Assembly (NCBI RefSeq): GCF_030272615.1
Contig: NC_081405.1
Span: forward strand, 156,186,454 to 156,250,453
Source: Cryptomeria japonica
Lineage: Eukaryota; Streptophyta; Pinopsida; Cupressales; Cupressaceae
Direction of reading: 5' to 3'
DNA length: 64,000 nt
Position numbers and translations under genes: made by a program. Below, piece by piece: positions 22,902-36,706 of the stretch. Position 1 is the stretch's first letter; the number at the start of each line of letters is the position of its first letter. The notes beneath the pieces are model-generated. The model did not search any database. It was not told where the DNA came from and saw only the letters and a list, made by a program, of their open reading frames with translations.

Positions 22902-25900
22902 CTAGAGTTCATCAAAAAGGTGGGGGTACTGTGATCTCATACGTGCTGCATCCTCCCATGAGGTTGTGACCTCATCATAGCAATCCCGCTGGATCCTAAC
23001 TTAGTCTAGCTCTCGACCTCGAAGGCCTAGTGTCCGGCGTGCCAAAATGCGAATGGGCTCCAAAGCTAGCTGCACATCCGACTCCACCTACAAGGCATCC
23101 CAATCTAGAATATGAGACTCATCATAGATATACTTCCTCAAAACTGAAACATGAAACACATCGTGGATGCGTGACAGGCTAGGTGGCAATGCTAAACGGT
23201 AGGCAATAGGTCCTATCCTCTCAAGGATCTTGAATGGTCCTACAGATTGAGGTGTGAGCTTAGAACCCTTTCCATATCTGATTGGACTCTTATGCGGTCG
23301 CACTCTCAAGAAGACTCTGTCTCCAACCAAGTAGCTACGATCTATCCTCTTCGCATTTGTATATTTCTTCTGTCTATCCTATGCCTCTCTAGGACACTGT
23401 CTAATCAAATCCACCTGCTGCTCCATATCCCGAACTATCTCAGGACCAATAGCAACTCGGTCCTCAATGCGGTCCCAACTCAATGATGTCCTACAAGGTC
23501 TACCATATAATGCCTGATAGGGTGGCATCCCCAAGGACATGTGATGCCCATTGTTATAGGAAAACTCTACTAAGGGAAGGTACTCTTCCCATCTGGTCTA
23601 GTGATCCATGATATACATGCGAAGCATATCCTCTAACACCTGATTAACCCTCTTTGTCTGGCCATCCATTTCCGGATGATAGGCTGTACTGAAATTGAAC
23701 TTGGTACCCATAGCTCCCTATAATGCCTTCCAAAAAGAAGATGTGAAGAGGGAATCTCTGTCGGAAATGATCTTGCATGGAACACCATGAAGTCTGACAA
23801 TGTCTCGCAAAAACACTTGTGCTACTGCTGGTGCTGTGAAGGTGGTACGAACTGGTGAAAAGTGAGCCACTTTGGTCAACTTGTCAACCGTCACCAAGAT
23901 GGCATCATGGCGATGAGATGACATAGGGAGACCAATGATGAAATCCATGGATATAGTATCCCACTTCCACTCTGGTATAGCATGAGATTGGAGCAACCCA
24001 CCTGGATGGCGGTGCTCCGCCTTGACTCTCTGACACTCAAGGCATCGGGCTACCAACTCGGTAATAAGCTGTCGCATTCCTGGCCAATGGTATAATTCCC
24101 TAAAGTCTGCATGCATCTTCTTGACCCCGAGATGTGCTACATAAGGAGCTCTATAAGCCTCTGAGACAATGAACTCCGACAGTCCCCCGGAAGAAGGTAC
24201 ATAGATGTGCCCTCTATGGCGTAATAAACCATCGGACTCTAAGGAATAATCCGCATATTTCCCTTCTAAAGTTTCCTGAGATTGTATAGCCTGGCAAACC
24301 TCTAAATACCATTTGTCCTCTGGCAACCGCTGCATGATCTGATCTCACAAGTGCATGCACTACTGCTACAAGCTCAAGGTCATGAGTAGGGTAATTAAGC
24401 TCGTGATTCTTGAGTTTCCTAGACTCAAAAGCTATAGCTCCGCCACCCTGCATAAGGACTGCTCCTAAACCCTCTAGGGAAGCATCTGTGCAAACCATGA
24501 AATCAGCTGAAGGATCTGGTACTACAAGGATAGGTGTAGTAGTAAGTGCCTTTTTAAGTTCCTGAAAGGCCTTCTCGCAGTTCTCCGTCCACTCAAATTT
24601 CTTCCCTTTGCGTTGAAGAGAAGTAATAGGATGAGCAACTCTAGAGAATCCCTCAACAAAACGTTGGTAATAACCTGCTAAGCCCATGAAGCTCCTAACC
24701 TCTGTCACACTGGTAGGTGCTGGCCAATCCATAATGACTCTAATTTTCGATGGGTCCACTGAGATCCCATCACTAGATATAATATGACCAAGGTACCTGA
24801 CATCTATTCTAAAGAAAGCACACTTCGACAAATTGCCATACAACTGATTTTCCCTCAAACATTGCAAAACCTGTCTCAAGTGCTCCTCATGTTCCTCCTC
24901 ATTCCGTGAATATATCAATATGTCGTCGAGAAACACAATCAAAAACCGAGCGAGGAATGTGCAGAATACTCCATTCATGAGACTCATGAAAACTACTGGG
25001 GCATTCGTAAGACTGAATGGGACCATGGTGAACTCATAGTGGCCATAGCTAGTGTGAAATGTAGTCTTGTGGATATCACTATCCACTATCCTCAACTGAT
25101 GGTACCCTGACTTTAGATCAATCTTGGAAAATACTTTGACACCCTGAGGTTGGTCGAACAGATCATCGATTTTGGGCAACGGATAATGGTTCTTGATGGT
25201 TACTTTGTTCAACTGATGGTAATCCATACATAATCGGAGAGATCCATCCTTCTTCTTCACGAAGATGACTGGTGCACCCCAAGGAGATACACTAGGGCGA
25301 ATGTGGCCCTTCTCTAGGAGTTCCTCAAGCTGTATCTTGAGCTCATTAAGCTCATTTGTGGTCATTCTATATGGTGCTCTTGAAACTGGTTCGGCTCCTG
25401 GAACAAGGTCTATATGAAAATCAATCTCTCTATGGGGCGGCATACCGGGTAACTCTGAAGGAAATACATCTGAAAATCCCTTAAGGATAGGATGGTCGTC
25501 AATAGATGGTTCCTTTTCCTCTTCTTCTACTCTATCACTAATCGTGATGGCAAATAACTGACATCCCTTTCGCATGCTCCGCTTAAGCTGCATGGCGGAG
25601 ATCATACGAAGAGACATGGGTCTCTGAGTTCCTGTGATCACTATGGGAGAACCATGATCATCCTCACACTCGATCCTTTTCAGGCGACAATCCATCTTGG
25701 CTCTGTGGGCATAAAGCTAATCCATGCCAAGTACGATGCCATATGATCCAAGTGGTGTAACTCTAAGGTCTACTATGGTGGTGGTATTACCAATCTGAAG
25801 CTGACAACCCTTAACCTCTGATTCCACTGACACTCTAGCCCCTGTAGCTAATTCCACTTCCCAACTAACCTCTTGTCTAATTGCCACTAGCCCGCAACGC

Positions 25901-27417
25901 TCCACAACCAATTGAGATATAAAAGAGTCAGTAGCTCTTGAATCAAATAATATAGATACATTGCTACCTCTGATCATACCAGCTACCTCAATAACCATGG
26001 CCTGATGCTCTGCCTGGCGGTTGTCAACCGCTGCGAAGACCCTATGGGACTTGCCCATATCCCCAACTGTCGGCTCTGATGCTGCCATCCTCTGATTTCC
26101 TGCCATCTGACCCTGAGGACACTCTCTCGCCATGTGTCCCATGGCTCCACATGTGAAGCAAGCGCCACGTGCCTGAAACTGCACTCCCTGTTGTCTGGAG
26201 AAAGACTATCCCCCTGTCCTACTAGAACCACTGTACCCACCTCTGGAGGACTGCTGAGTCCTCGCGGGAGGTGTGTAAGGAGCGTGAGATCTCTGATCTC
26301 GCCTCTGACCCTATGACTGCCACTGCTTGGGTTTTGTGCCCTGCGGACTCTGCGGAGGCCTTTGCCTCTAGTTTTGCTGTGACTGCTGCAGAGGAGGGGG
26401 TTTGGAGAGCCCCGATGCGTGTCTGTTGTTACCTTTCCAATGGGGTTTCTAAAACCCGTAAGTCTGTGGTGTAGGGTTACGGTTCTGGAACCGATCCCTC
26501 AAATCCTGGGGTCTGACCTGAGTCTCCTCGGCTATCAAAGCCTTCTCCACGGCAACCCAAAGGCTCCCTGGAGCTGCCATTCTCACTGGTCCTGCTATGC
26601 CGGAATTCAATCCTCTGATAAATCGGTTGACGAGAAGATTCTCATCTTTCAGGTAGTCTACATACGGTAAGAGTTTAAAGAACTTGTTTTTGTACTAGGT
26701 CACTGAAAGACCCTTCTGCTGGAGGTCATGAAACTCATCCACCCTACGCTGTCTGAAATGCTCTGATAAATACCTCTCCCTGAATCTCTCTGTGAAAATT
26801 TCCCAAGTGAGGGTTTCTATCTCTAAGCCAAACTTATACTCTTCCTGTCTCCACCATGTGGATGTTGTTCCTCGCAATAGGTGAACTGCTGCACGTGCTT
26901 TTAGATTGCTCTCATAAGAGCGCAATGCAAAGCACCTATCTAGGCTTAAAAGCCATGCCTCTGCTTCTACCCCGTCGGTAGATCCCCCAAAAGATGGTGG
27001 CTGAAGATGCATAACCTCTTTGATTAGATCCCCTGGATCTCGACGTGCCCTCTCAATATACACTGGTGCTACGGCTGGAGGTGGTGCTGGTAGGTGAACG
27101 GACTCGGGCTCATGCCCAGCCTGACTCTCTACGGGATTAGGAGGTGGACTCCTACTCCGTTCCCGTTCTACTATTCTATGGCTTCGTAAGTTTTGGTTCT
27201 CAACATTATGATCTACTGTCGAAAGCCTATCTTGAACTATGCCAATCAGGGTCTGAAGAGCTACCAAGATGTCTCGGTTTGGGTCAACTGATCGTTCGGG
27301 AGGAGCTGCTGGGTTCACTTCCTGAACCAATTCCTCCCTAATGACCTCTTCGCGTGCCATGCATTCACGCCTAGGGCCTCTACCATGTTTGCGAGCTTGT
27401 CGCGTAGTTGGAGGCAT
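22902..27417 (-). pseudogene. Tekay gag-pol polyprotein, left unit
   Basis: The ATG is at 27415-27417 and the native TAG at 22902-22904; the frame would be about 1,582 codons without indels. Order: gag; CCHC knuckle CFTCGAMGHMAREC (about 26160-26119); protease as LFDSRATDSF (about 25950); RT with [11 protein letters not shown] and FLDDILIYS (about 24930); RNase H from [14 protein letters not shown]; integrase with zinc-finger-like CLECQ and ISDRDSLF (about 23765); C-terminal chromodomain ending [11 protein letters not shown]-like. A 233-bp deletion at 24341 removes the RNase H end, including the SDHQSLQYIF and NVVADALSRR blocks, and shifts the frame. Many stops are TAG (for example 23379, 23598, 23718, 26206, 26695). 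Chromodomain plus initiator-Met primer site indicates the Tekay/Del lineage. Confidence 0.92.
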
Positions 27418-27590
27418 CGTTTTTAAGAAAATAAAATAAAATGAAATAAATAAATATTCTAGGAGAAATATTTTAGCTAATTTAAAAATAAATATAATAA
27501 AATTAAATATAATTTAATTAATTAAATAATTATAGCGAAACGTAATGGAGTAAGGTTCCTAGTGTTGGTAACCTTGTTTTGATACCAAAA
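27418..27590 (-). other. Leader and mutated primer-binding site, left Tekay unit
   Basis: The minus strand reads TGGTATCAAAAC at 27576-27587 where the right unit has TGGTATCAGAGC (36866-36877). Two G-to-A changes weaken the match to initiator tRNA-Met. The rest is an AT-rich leader. Confidence 0.75.
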
Positions 27591-28544
27591 TGTCATGCCC
27601 AAACTTCTGGGCACAAACAGAATAATTTAAAAAAAAAATAAAAAAAAATACTTAACTTAGTACGACTAACTTAATAAAATAATGCAAACTAGTTTAGTCT
27701 TAACTATATTTTGAGTAAATCAAACCATTGATTTAATTTGGTGATAAAATTAACTAAGTTATAAGCGAGCTAATATTAATCCAAGAGGTTTATTACTAAC
27801 TTCCACTAACAAATAATTAAAGTCTCGAACCTAACAATTAATCTCAAATAAAAATGATCAATATTTATCTTATAGTTCTTAAATTACCGTAGGTCTAAAA
27901 TTGATTTACCCTAACTCTTTGCTTTACAAATCTATTAAATAAAAATATCCATTAATGAAAAAGTGTCTAATAAATTTCAAATAAATGGACCAACAGGGCA
28001 CTACATAAATCATTATGTTTTCCCAAGGGTTTATCCTACCCAACGTTTTAAATTTTTTTTTTTCACTAGATGCTCCTACATTCATTTATTAATTAAAAGC
28101 ACAATCCTTATCTTACAACTATCTATTTGAACCCAAATAAATATAGAAATTAAACTTCATATATATATATATATGCTTATGAATATATTCTAAAGAGAGA
28201 GGGGGGGGGGGAAGTTTTTATTTTAATTAATTAACCCCTTTTAAACATTCTCACACACACATTCCTATTTTAAAAGCCTAAATGTGTTTTGTCCTAACCC
28301 GAAAATAGGGTTAGGGCATGTGTGTAGAAAACAACATTCACACTTTTTTTTTTTTTTTTTTTTGTGTGTGTGCTGTTTGTGTATGCTCCCATTTTTTTTT
28401 TTGTGTGTGTGTGCAGGTGCGGGCGCGGTGGCCCGAGCTTCATTACCCAGCGGCACGTGCAGGCCGAGCCGGGGGTTTATTTTTTTTTTGTGGCGGAGGA
28501 GTAAGGAGGGGGCGGAGCGAAGTATGTGAAGGGAGGCGGTGCGG

Positions 28545-28790
28545 GGGTGCCGCAGGCTGCGGACAGCGCCGCCCATAGACTGCAGCTCCTGCAGGCTGCG
28601 GACAGTGCCGCTCAAAGTCTACGAGTTCCACAGCTTGTGGATGGTGCCGCCCACAGCTGCAGCTTCCCGCAGCCTGTGGACGTCGCCGCCCACAGTTGCG
28701 GGCTCCTGCAGACTGTGGGCGTCGCCTCCCACAGTTGCGGGCTCCTGCAGACTGTGGGCGTCGCCTCCCAAGGCTGCGGCCCCCGCCATT
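28545..28790. repeat. GC-rich 39-bp-type tandem repeats in Tekay LTR 2
   Basis: Same family as in LTR 1, with an extra unit at the right end: GCGGGCTCCTGCAGACTGTG occurs twice in a row. Confidence 0.8.
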
Positions 28791-28914
28791 TGCCAAACGT
28801 TATTTTTTTTGAAACCACTTGTTTCATGTTAAAATAAAATACGAAATTCTCTTTTATATATATATATATTTATATTTATTTGAAATATACAGATTTCACA
28901 AATAATGAATGAAA

Positions 28915-28967
28915 TATATATATATATATATATATATATATCATTCATTAATATATATATAAATATA

Positions 28968-29016
<49 letters not shown>
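28915..29016. repeat. Interrupted TA tracts in Tekay LTR 2
   Basis: Two TA runs separated by CATTCATTAATATATATATAA, which forms an inverted pair with the adjoining AATGAATGA. Confidence 0.85.
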
Positions 29017-29018
<2 letters not shown>

Positions 29019-31959
29019 AATGGCTTGATTAACAAGCTTATTAATTTTCCCCCTTTTTTTTTTTTATAAACAGGTTTTCAGAATGCCTTTTAAAGGAGTT
29101 ATATATATATATATATATATTGCTACATTTTTAAACTATAACTCATTTAGGCCTTCTTTTGAGTTTATTATTTTTATATTTCCCTAAAATGCATGCAAGG
29201 ATTTCCTAATGTTATTTACAGATTGAATAATGGGGGAAATATATATATATATTTTTTTAAAGAAAAAGGTTGAAGAAATATATGTTGAATATTCTATTTT
29301 TTTTGTTTGTTTAAAAACAGCTTTCTGCAACTAACATTTACAATGCATCCTAACAACTTAATATATATATATATATATATTTTTTTGTAGGCAAAATAAA
29401 CTAAGACTAAATGCTATTTTTTTTTGAAAAGAAATAGACTACTATAATAAGTTTCACTTTCTGCATTAAATGGGAAAATAAATGACTGATTTATTTATTT
29501 TGCAGCAACATAAATAAAAAAATAATCATATAGTAATAAACTAAATTTTATTTTCAGAATACACAAAAATGCATTTACTTCATTTTTTTTGTAAAACATG
29601 AAGATTTAAATACAAGCTAATACTTTTCTCCTTTCTTTTTGCAAAACTAACCAAGTAGGAAAAATATATATTTCTTTAGCAAAGGTAGATACAAAGTAAA
29701 TATGAATACAAATGGGTTTGAAAACCCAACAATATTTTTCTTTTCATGGTAATATGAATAAAATAACTACACTTCTTTTCTTGAAAATAAATACAACATA
29801 GCTCACATCCCTTTTCTTTTATACAAGCTACAACATTGAATACATTTTTTTTTTTCTTCAACACTTTTCTGCAACACAAAACAGCAACAAGCTCTTTATT
29901 CTTTCTTTTCCCATCCCAAGCAACCTGCAATAAAAACACAACTTGACCATGGAGAGCTCACCTCCCAGCCTAGGCTTACTAGAAGCCACCTCGAGCTTGG
30001 AGAGCCAAGCACTAGACGGGTTACAAACAAGCAAACAACACAACAAATAGGGCAAACACTCAACATGCCTCTTCCCACCCCAAGCTACACTTTCACCACA
30101 TCTTGTGATGATCTTTCCACGGGTGGAAGTGGACCAAGTACCATTGGGGAGATTGCAAGCCAAAAAAAATTACAACTCAAGCCACCTCATGGCAATACAA
30201 AATACAACAAAGATACATCTCCATACCTTATGCCCCCCAAAGGCTCAAAGGCCATATTTTCTCCCCTTATGACCCCCAAATGCATACACAAGGCTATGCA
30301 GCAAGGGTCACAAAGGACACCCTTGAGATCACTCTCCATAAGAAGAGCCTCTCACCCAAAGATGTCATACTCCTTCCACCCCAAGACCATCCTACTCCCC
30401 CAAGAGTAGGAGATCTTGGACACTCCCCCCAAAAAACAAGAACACATAAACCAAACATAGAAATGAAAACTACATTTTTTTTTTTCAACAACAATTTACA
30501 TAAACACATCTTTTTCAACAAGCATTTATTTTCTTCAACAAAACAACATAAACAACATAAATATGAGGAATTAAAAACCAACCTTATTCCACCAATAGGT
30601 ATGTTAGATTTAGTTGGGGATGAGCTGCCCAAATCCACACAAACTTTTCTCCAATCTTTCCCAAAAATTCTATTCTACTACTAATTTTCAAAACAATGCA
30701 TAATCTCCAACAATGGAGAGTGGGTGATTGCTCACTAAGTCCTTAATCCTTGCCTAAGAAGACTTCTCACACACTTCCCAACCCCTTGGGTGAGGTGAGA
30801 GTTCCCATTGGTTTCTCTTCCCAAACTCTTACACATTACTAAAACTGGAAAGGGAAAAGGTGAGAGAAGATGGGGAAGAGAGTTTGACATCAAAAGGGAA
30901 GGTTGTCTATCCTAGGAGGAACTTTCTAAGTTGAATTTTCGCTCACCTTGGAAAAACCACTTTTTGAGGTGACTAAATAGTCACATGGGAGTAGTCACAT
31001 GTTTCAAAATACCCCTAACCCATAGGTATACCCTTTGGACCTTTGGAAAAGCCCTAAAATTGACCCTAGGAGTCTATTTAACTACTTAGAAACCCAACTG
31101 AAGTTTACCTACGGGTCAAACCTGAGTTGACCACTCCCAAGACTCCCTACCCAAGGAAAATTTGGGACCACACTCATGTGTTTGAATGGCTTTGGTAGAA
31201 ACAAAACTCCCTCCAAGAGACAAGTCAAAAACAATGACACTAATCAGTACATGTGTCAAGTGACATAATAAAATACAATATAAAATTCACACATGGAATT
31301 TGTCTCTTGTAGGATTACACATATACATAAAAATTAATTTTAACACTCAAGCATCATACACTTCACAAATAAAATACATTACAAACGGGGTGTTGTCTCT
31401 CCAAATAGACAACCCATGGCTTAACAAACGTACATTGGTCAAGGTTTGGTTCTCCATATAAATTCCATGGAGACATGGATAATTTTCCTGCGCATCTCAA
31501 TTAACACATTAGTAATTCCAAATATTCACAATTATACATAATTAAATACATGGATTTCATTTCACATCAAACACTCATACATTTGGCAACAAAAATTCAA
31601 TATCTCATTCATTCAAATTCTATTCCACATAAGCAATTAACATAATTCTCAAAATTGAACCATTCATAAAATAAGCATCATCTTTCTATCATAAAAATGA
31701 AGTCCTGCAATTCCAATAATGACATTCACCATTTCAAAGTAATTCTATTCTAGCAACATATAAAGTTTCATAATCATCATGCATAAAATAAAGCATCAAC
31801 ATACGTCAATGTGAACCAAATCATGGAATCATGTAAGTTCTAAATCCATAAAGCATAAAATAAAGCATCCATAATAGTCTCAATATGCAAATAACTGAAA
31901 ATGTCAAACTGAGTCGGGGTAGGGCCTCACACCCTCCCCGTCTAGGCATGAACTTCCTC

Positions 31960-34900
31960 CTAGAGTTCATCAAAAAGGTGGGGGTACTATGATCTCATAC
32001 GTGCTGCATCCTCCCATGAGGCTGTGACCTCATCATAGCAATCCCACTGGACCCTAACCTGGTCCAGCTCTCGACCTTGAAGTCCCAGCGTCCGGCGTGC
32101 CAAAATGCGAATGGGCTCCAAAGCTAGCTGCCTGTCCGACTCCACCTGCAAGGCATCCCAATCTAGAATATGAGACTCATCATAGATATACTTCCTCAAA
32201 ACTGAAACATGAAACACATCGTGGATGCGTGATAGGCTAGGTGGCAATGCTAAACGGTAGGCAACAGGTCTTATCCTCTCGAGGATCTCGAATGGTCCTA
32301 CAAATCAAGGTGCAAGCTTAGAACCCTTTCCATATCAGATTGGACTCTTATGCGGTCGCACTCTCAAGAAGACTCTGTCTCCAACCAAGTAGCTATGATC
32401 TATCCTCTTCGCATCTGCATATTTCTTCTGTCTATCCTGTGCCTCTCTAAGACGCTGCCTAATCAAGTCCACCTGCTGCTCCATATCCCGAACTATCTTA
32501 GGACCAATAGTAACTCGGTCCTCAATGCGGTCCCAACTCAATGGTGTCCTACAAGGTCTGCCATATAATGCCTGATAGGGTGGCATCCCTAAGGACGTGT
32601 GATGCCCATTGTTATAGGCAAACTCTACTAAGGGAAGGTACTCTTCCCATCTGGTCTGGTGATCCATGACATACATGCGAAGCATATCCTCTAACACCTG
32701 ATTAACCCTCTTTGTCTGGCCATCCGTTTTCGGATGATAGGCTATACTGAAATTGAGCTTGGAACCCATAGCTCCCTGTAATGCCTTCCAAAAAGAAGAT
32801 GTGAAGAGGGAATCTCTATTGGAAATGATCTTGCATGGAACACCATGAAGTCTGACAATGTCTCGCAAAAACACCTGTGCTACTGCTGGTGTTGTGAAGG
32901 TGGTATGAACTGGTGAAAAGTGAGCCACTTTGGTCAACTTGTCAACCGTCACCAAGATGGCATCATGGCGACGAGATGACATAGGGAGACCAATGATGAA
33001 ATCCATGGATATAGTATCCCACTTCCACTCTGGTATAGCATGAGATTGGAGCAACCCACCTGGATGGTGGTGCTCCGCCTTGACTCTCTGACACTCAAGG
33101 CATCGGGCTACCAACTTGGCAATAAGCTGTTGCATTCCTGGCCAATGGTATAATTCCCTAAAGTCTGCATGCATCTTCTTGACCCCGAGATGTGCTACAT
33201 AAGGAGCTCTATGAGCCTCTGAGATAATGAACTCTCGCAATCCCCCGGAAGAAGGTACATAGATGCGCCCTCTATGGCGTAATAAACCATCGGACTCTAA
33301 GGAATAATCCACATATTTCCCTTCTAAAATTTCCTGAGATCGTATAGCCTGGCAAACCTCTAAATACCATTTGTCCTCTGGCAACCGCTGCATGATCCGA
33401 TCTCTCAAATCCGTGCTCATAGACATGGTGTATACCTCATGATGTCTCCTACTCAAAGCATCTGCAACTACATTTTCTTTCCCTTTGATGTAGTGAATGT
33501 CAAAATCATACTCACACAAGAATTCCATCCATCTCCTCTGACGTACATTAAGATTCGGCTGAGTGAATATGTACTGAAGGCTCTGATGGTCTGAGTGCAA
33601 CTCAAAATGATGACCTAAAAGGAAATGTCTCCATCTCACAAGTGCATGCACTACTACTGCAAGCTCAAGGTCATGAGTAGGGTAATTAAGCTCGTGAGTC
33701 TTGAGTTTCCTAGACTCAAAAGCTATAGCTCCGCCACCCTGCATAAGGACTGCTCCTAAACCCTCTAGGGAAGCATCTGTGCAAACCATGAAATTGGCTA
33801 AAGGATCTGGTACTACAAGGATAGGTGTGGTAGTAAGTGCCTTTTTAAGTTTCTGAAAGGCCTTCTCACACTTCTCCGTCTACTCAAATTTCTTCCCTTT
33901 GCGCTGAAGAGAAGTAATAGGATGAGCAACTCTAGAGAATCCTTCAACAAAACGTCTGTAATAACCTGCTAAGCCCATGAAGCTCCTAACCTCTGTCACA
34001 CTGGTAGGTGCTGGGTAATCCATAATGGCTCTGATCTTTTATGGGTCCACTGAGATCCCATCACCGGATATAACATGACCAAGGTACCTGACCTCTATTC
34101 TAAAGAAAGCACACTTCGACAAACTACCATACAACTGATTTTCCCTCAAACACTGCAAAACTTGTCTCAAGTGCTCCTCATGTTCCTCCTCATTCCGTGA
34201 ATATATCAATATGTCATCGAGAAACACAATCACAAAATGGTCGAAGAATGTGCGGAATACTCCATTCATGAGACTCATGAAAACTACTGGGGCATTCGTA
34301 AGACCCAATGGGACCACGGTGAACTCATAGTGGCCATATCTAGTGTGAAATGCAGTCTTGTGGATATCACTATCCACTATCCTCAACTGATGGTACCCTG
34401 ACTTTAGATCAATCTTGGAAAATACTTTGGCATCCTGAAGTTGGTCAAACAGATCATCGATCCTGGGCAACGGATAACGGTTCTTGATGGTTACTTTGTT
34501 CAACTGACGGTAATGCATACATAATCGGAGAGATCCATCCTTCTTCTTCACGGAGATGATTAGTGCACCCCAAGGAGATACACTAGGGTGAATGTGGCCC
34601 TTCTCTAGGAGTTCCTCAAGCTATATCTTGAGCTCATTAAGCTCATTTGTGGTCATTCTATATGGTGCTCTTGAAACTGGTTCGGCTCCTGGAACAAGGT
34701 CTATATGAAAATCAATCTCTCTATGGGGCGGCATACCGGGTAACTCTGAAGGAAATACATCTGAAAATCCCTTAAGGATAGGATGGTCATCAATAGATGG
34801 TTCCTTTTCCTCTTCTTCTACTCTATGACTAATCATGATGGCAAATAACTAACATCCCTTTCGCATGCTCCGCTTAAGCTGCATGGCGGAGATCATACGA

Positions 34901-36706
34901 AGAGACACGGGTCTCTGAATTCCTGTGATCACTATGGGAGAACCATGATCATCCTCACACTCGATCTTTTTCAGGCGACAATCCATCTTGGCTCTATGGG
35001 CATAAAGCCAATCCATGCCAAGTACGATACCATATGATCCGAGTGGTGTAACTCTAAGGCCTACTATGGTGGTGGTATTACCAATCTGAAGCTGACAACC
35101 CTTAACCTCTGGTTCCATTGACACTCTAGCCCCTGAAGCTAATTCCACTTCCCAACTGACCTCTTGTCTAATTGCCACTAGCCCGCAACGCTCCACAACC
35201 AATGGAGATATAAAAGAGTCAGTAGCTCTTGAATCAAATAATATAGATACATTGCTACCTTTGATCATACTTGCTACCTCAATAACCGTGGCCTGATGCT
35301 CTGCTTGGCAGTTATCAACTATTGCGAAGACCCTATGGGACTTGCCCATATCCCCAACTGTCGGCTCTGATGCTGCCATCCTCTGATTTCCTACCATCTG
35401 ACCCTAAGGACACTCTCTTGCCATGTGTCCCATGGCTCTACATGTGAAGCAAGCGCCACGTGCCTGAAATTGCACTCCCTGTAGTATGGAGAAAGACTGT
35501 CCCCCTGTCCTGCTAGAACTACTGTACCCACCTCTGGAGGACTGCTGAGTCCTCGCGGGAGGTGTGTAAGGAGCCTGAGATCTTTGATCTTGCCTCTGAC
35601 CCTGTGACTGCCACTACTTGGGCTTTGTGCCCTGCGGACTTTGTGGAGGCCTTTGCCTCTGGTTTTACTGTGACTGCTGTGGAGGAGGGGGTTTGGAGAA
35701 CCCCGATGCGTGTCAGTTGTTACCTTTCCAATGGGGTTTCTGAAACCCGTAAGTCTGTGGTGTAGGGTTACGGTTCTGGAACCGATCCCTCGAATCCTGG
35801 GGTCTGACCTTAATCTCCTTGGCTATCAAAGCCTTCTCCACGGCAACCCGAAGGCTCCCTGGAGTGGCCATTCTCACTGGTCCTGCTATGCCGGAATTCA
35901 ATCCTCTGATAAATCGGTTGACGAGAAGCTTCTCATCTTTCAGGTAGTCTACATACCATAAGAGTTCAAAGAACTTGTTTTCGTACTGGGTCACTGAAAG
36001 ACCCTTTTGCTGGAGGTCATGAAACTCATCCACCCTACGCTGTCTGAAATGCTCTGATAAATACCTCTCCCTGAATCTCTGTGAAAATCTCCTAAGTGAG
36101 GGTTACTATCTCTAAGCTACACTTATACTCTTCCTGTCTCCACCATGTGGAGGCTGTTCCTCGCAATAGGTGAACCGCTACACGTGCTTTTAGATTTCTC
36201 TCATAAGAGTGCAATGCAAAGCACCTGTCTAGGCTTAAAAGCCATGCCTCTGCTTCTACCCCGTCAGTAGATCCCCCAAAAGATGGTGGCTGAAGACGCA
36301 TAACCTCTCTGATTAGATCCCTTGGATCCCGACGTGCCCTCTCAATATACACTGGTGCTATGGCTGGAGGTGGTGCTGGTAGGTGAACGGACTCGGGCTC
36401 ATGCCCAGCCTGACTCTCTACGGGATTAGGAGGTGGACTCCTACTCCGTTCCTGTTCTACTGTTCTATGGCTTCCTAAGTTTTGGTTCTCAACATTATGA
36501 TCTACTACCGGAAGCCTATCTTGAACTATGCCAATCAGGTTCTGAAGAGCTACCAAGATGTCTCGGTTTGGGTCAACTGATCGTTCGGGAGGAGTTGCTG
36601 GGTTCACTTCCTGAACCGATTCCTCCCTAATGACCTCTTCGCGTGCCATGCGTTCACGCCTAGGGCCTCTACCACGTTTGCGAGCTTGTCGCGTAGTTGG
36701 AGGCAT
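31960..36706 (-). pseudogene. Tekay gag-pol polyprotein, right unit
   Basis: The ATG is at 36704-36706 and the native stop position at 31960-31962. Domain order is as in the left unit, and this copy keeps the full RNase H (SDHQSLQYIF, NVVADALSRR), integrase (DTISMDFIIGLP) and a chromodomain segment ([12 protein letters not shown] to [10 protein letters not shown]). It differs by one 2-bp loss in a CT repeat near 36079, which shifts gag, and by several stops: TAG at 31987-31989 just inside the chromodomain end, 34621-34623, 35404-35406 and TGG-to-TAG near 33884. The integrase box reads ISNRDSLF, so a catalytic Asp is Asn (32818-32820). The protease again reads DSRATDSF. It is the least damaged pol in the window but still dead. 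Confidence 0.92.

Larger units (their letters stand above)
27591..31931 (-). repeat. Tekay LTR 2 (shared, central)
   Basis: 4.34 kb, with the same ends as LTR 1. It shares diagnostic bases with LTR 3 against LTR 1 near both ends and in the middle. The hairpin at 28291-28317 has one mismatch. It also holds the GC-rich repeat (28545-28790) and interrupted TA tracts. No gene is supported. Confidence 0.92.

Noticed and set aside
28829-29035. Ile/Tyr-rich 68-codon ORF
   Set aside because: It is a translation of the TA microsatellite.
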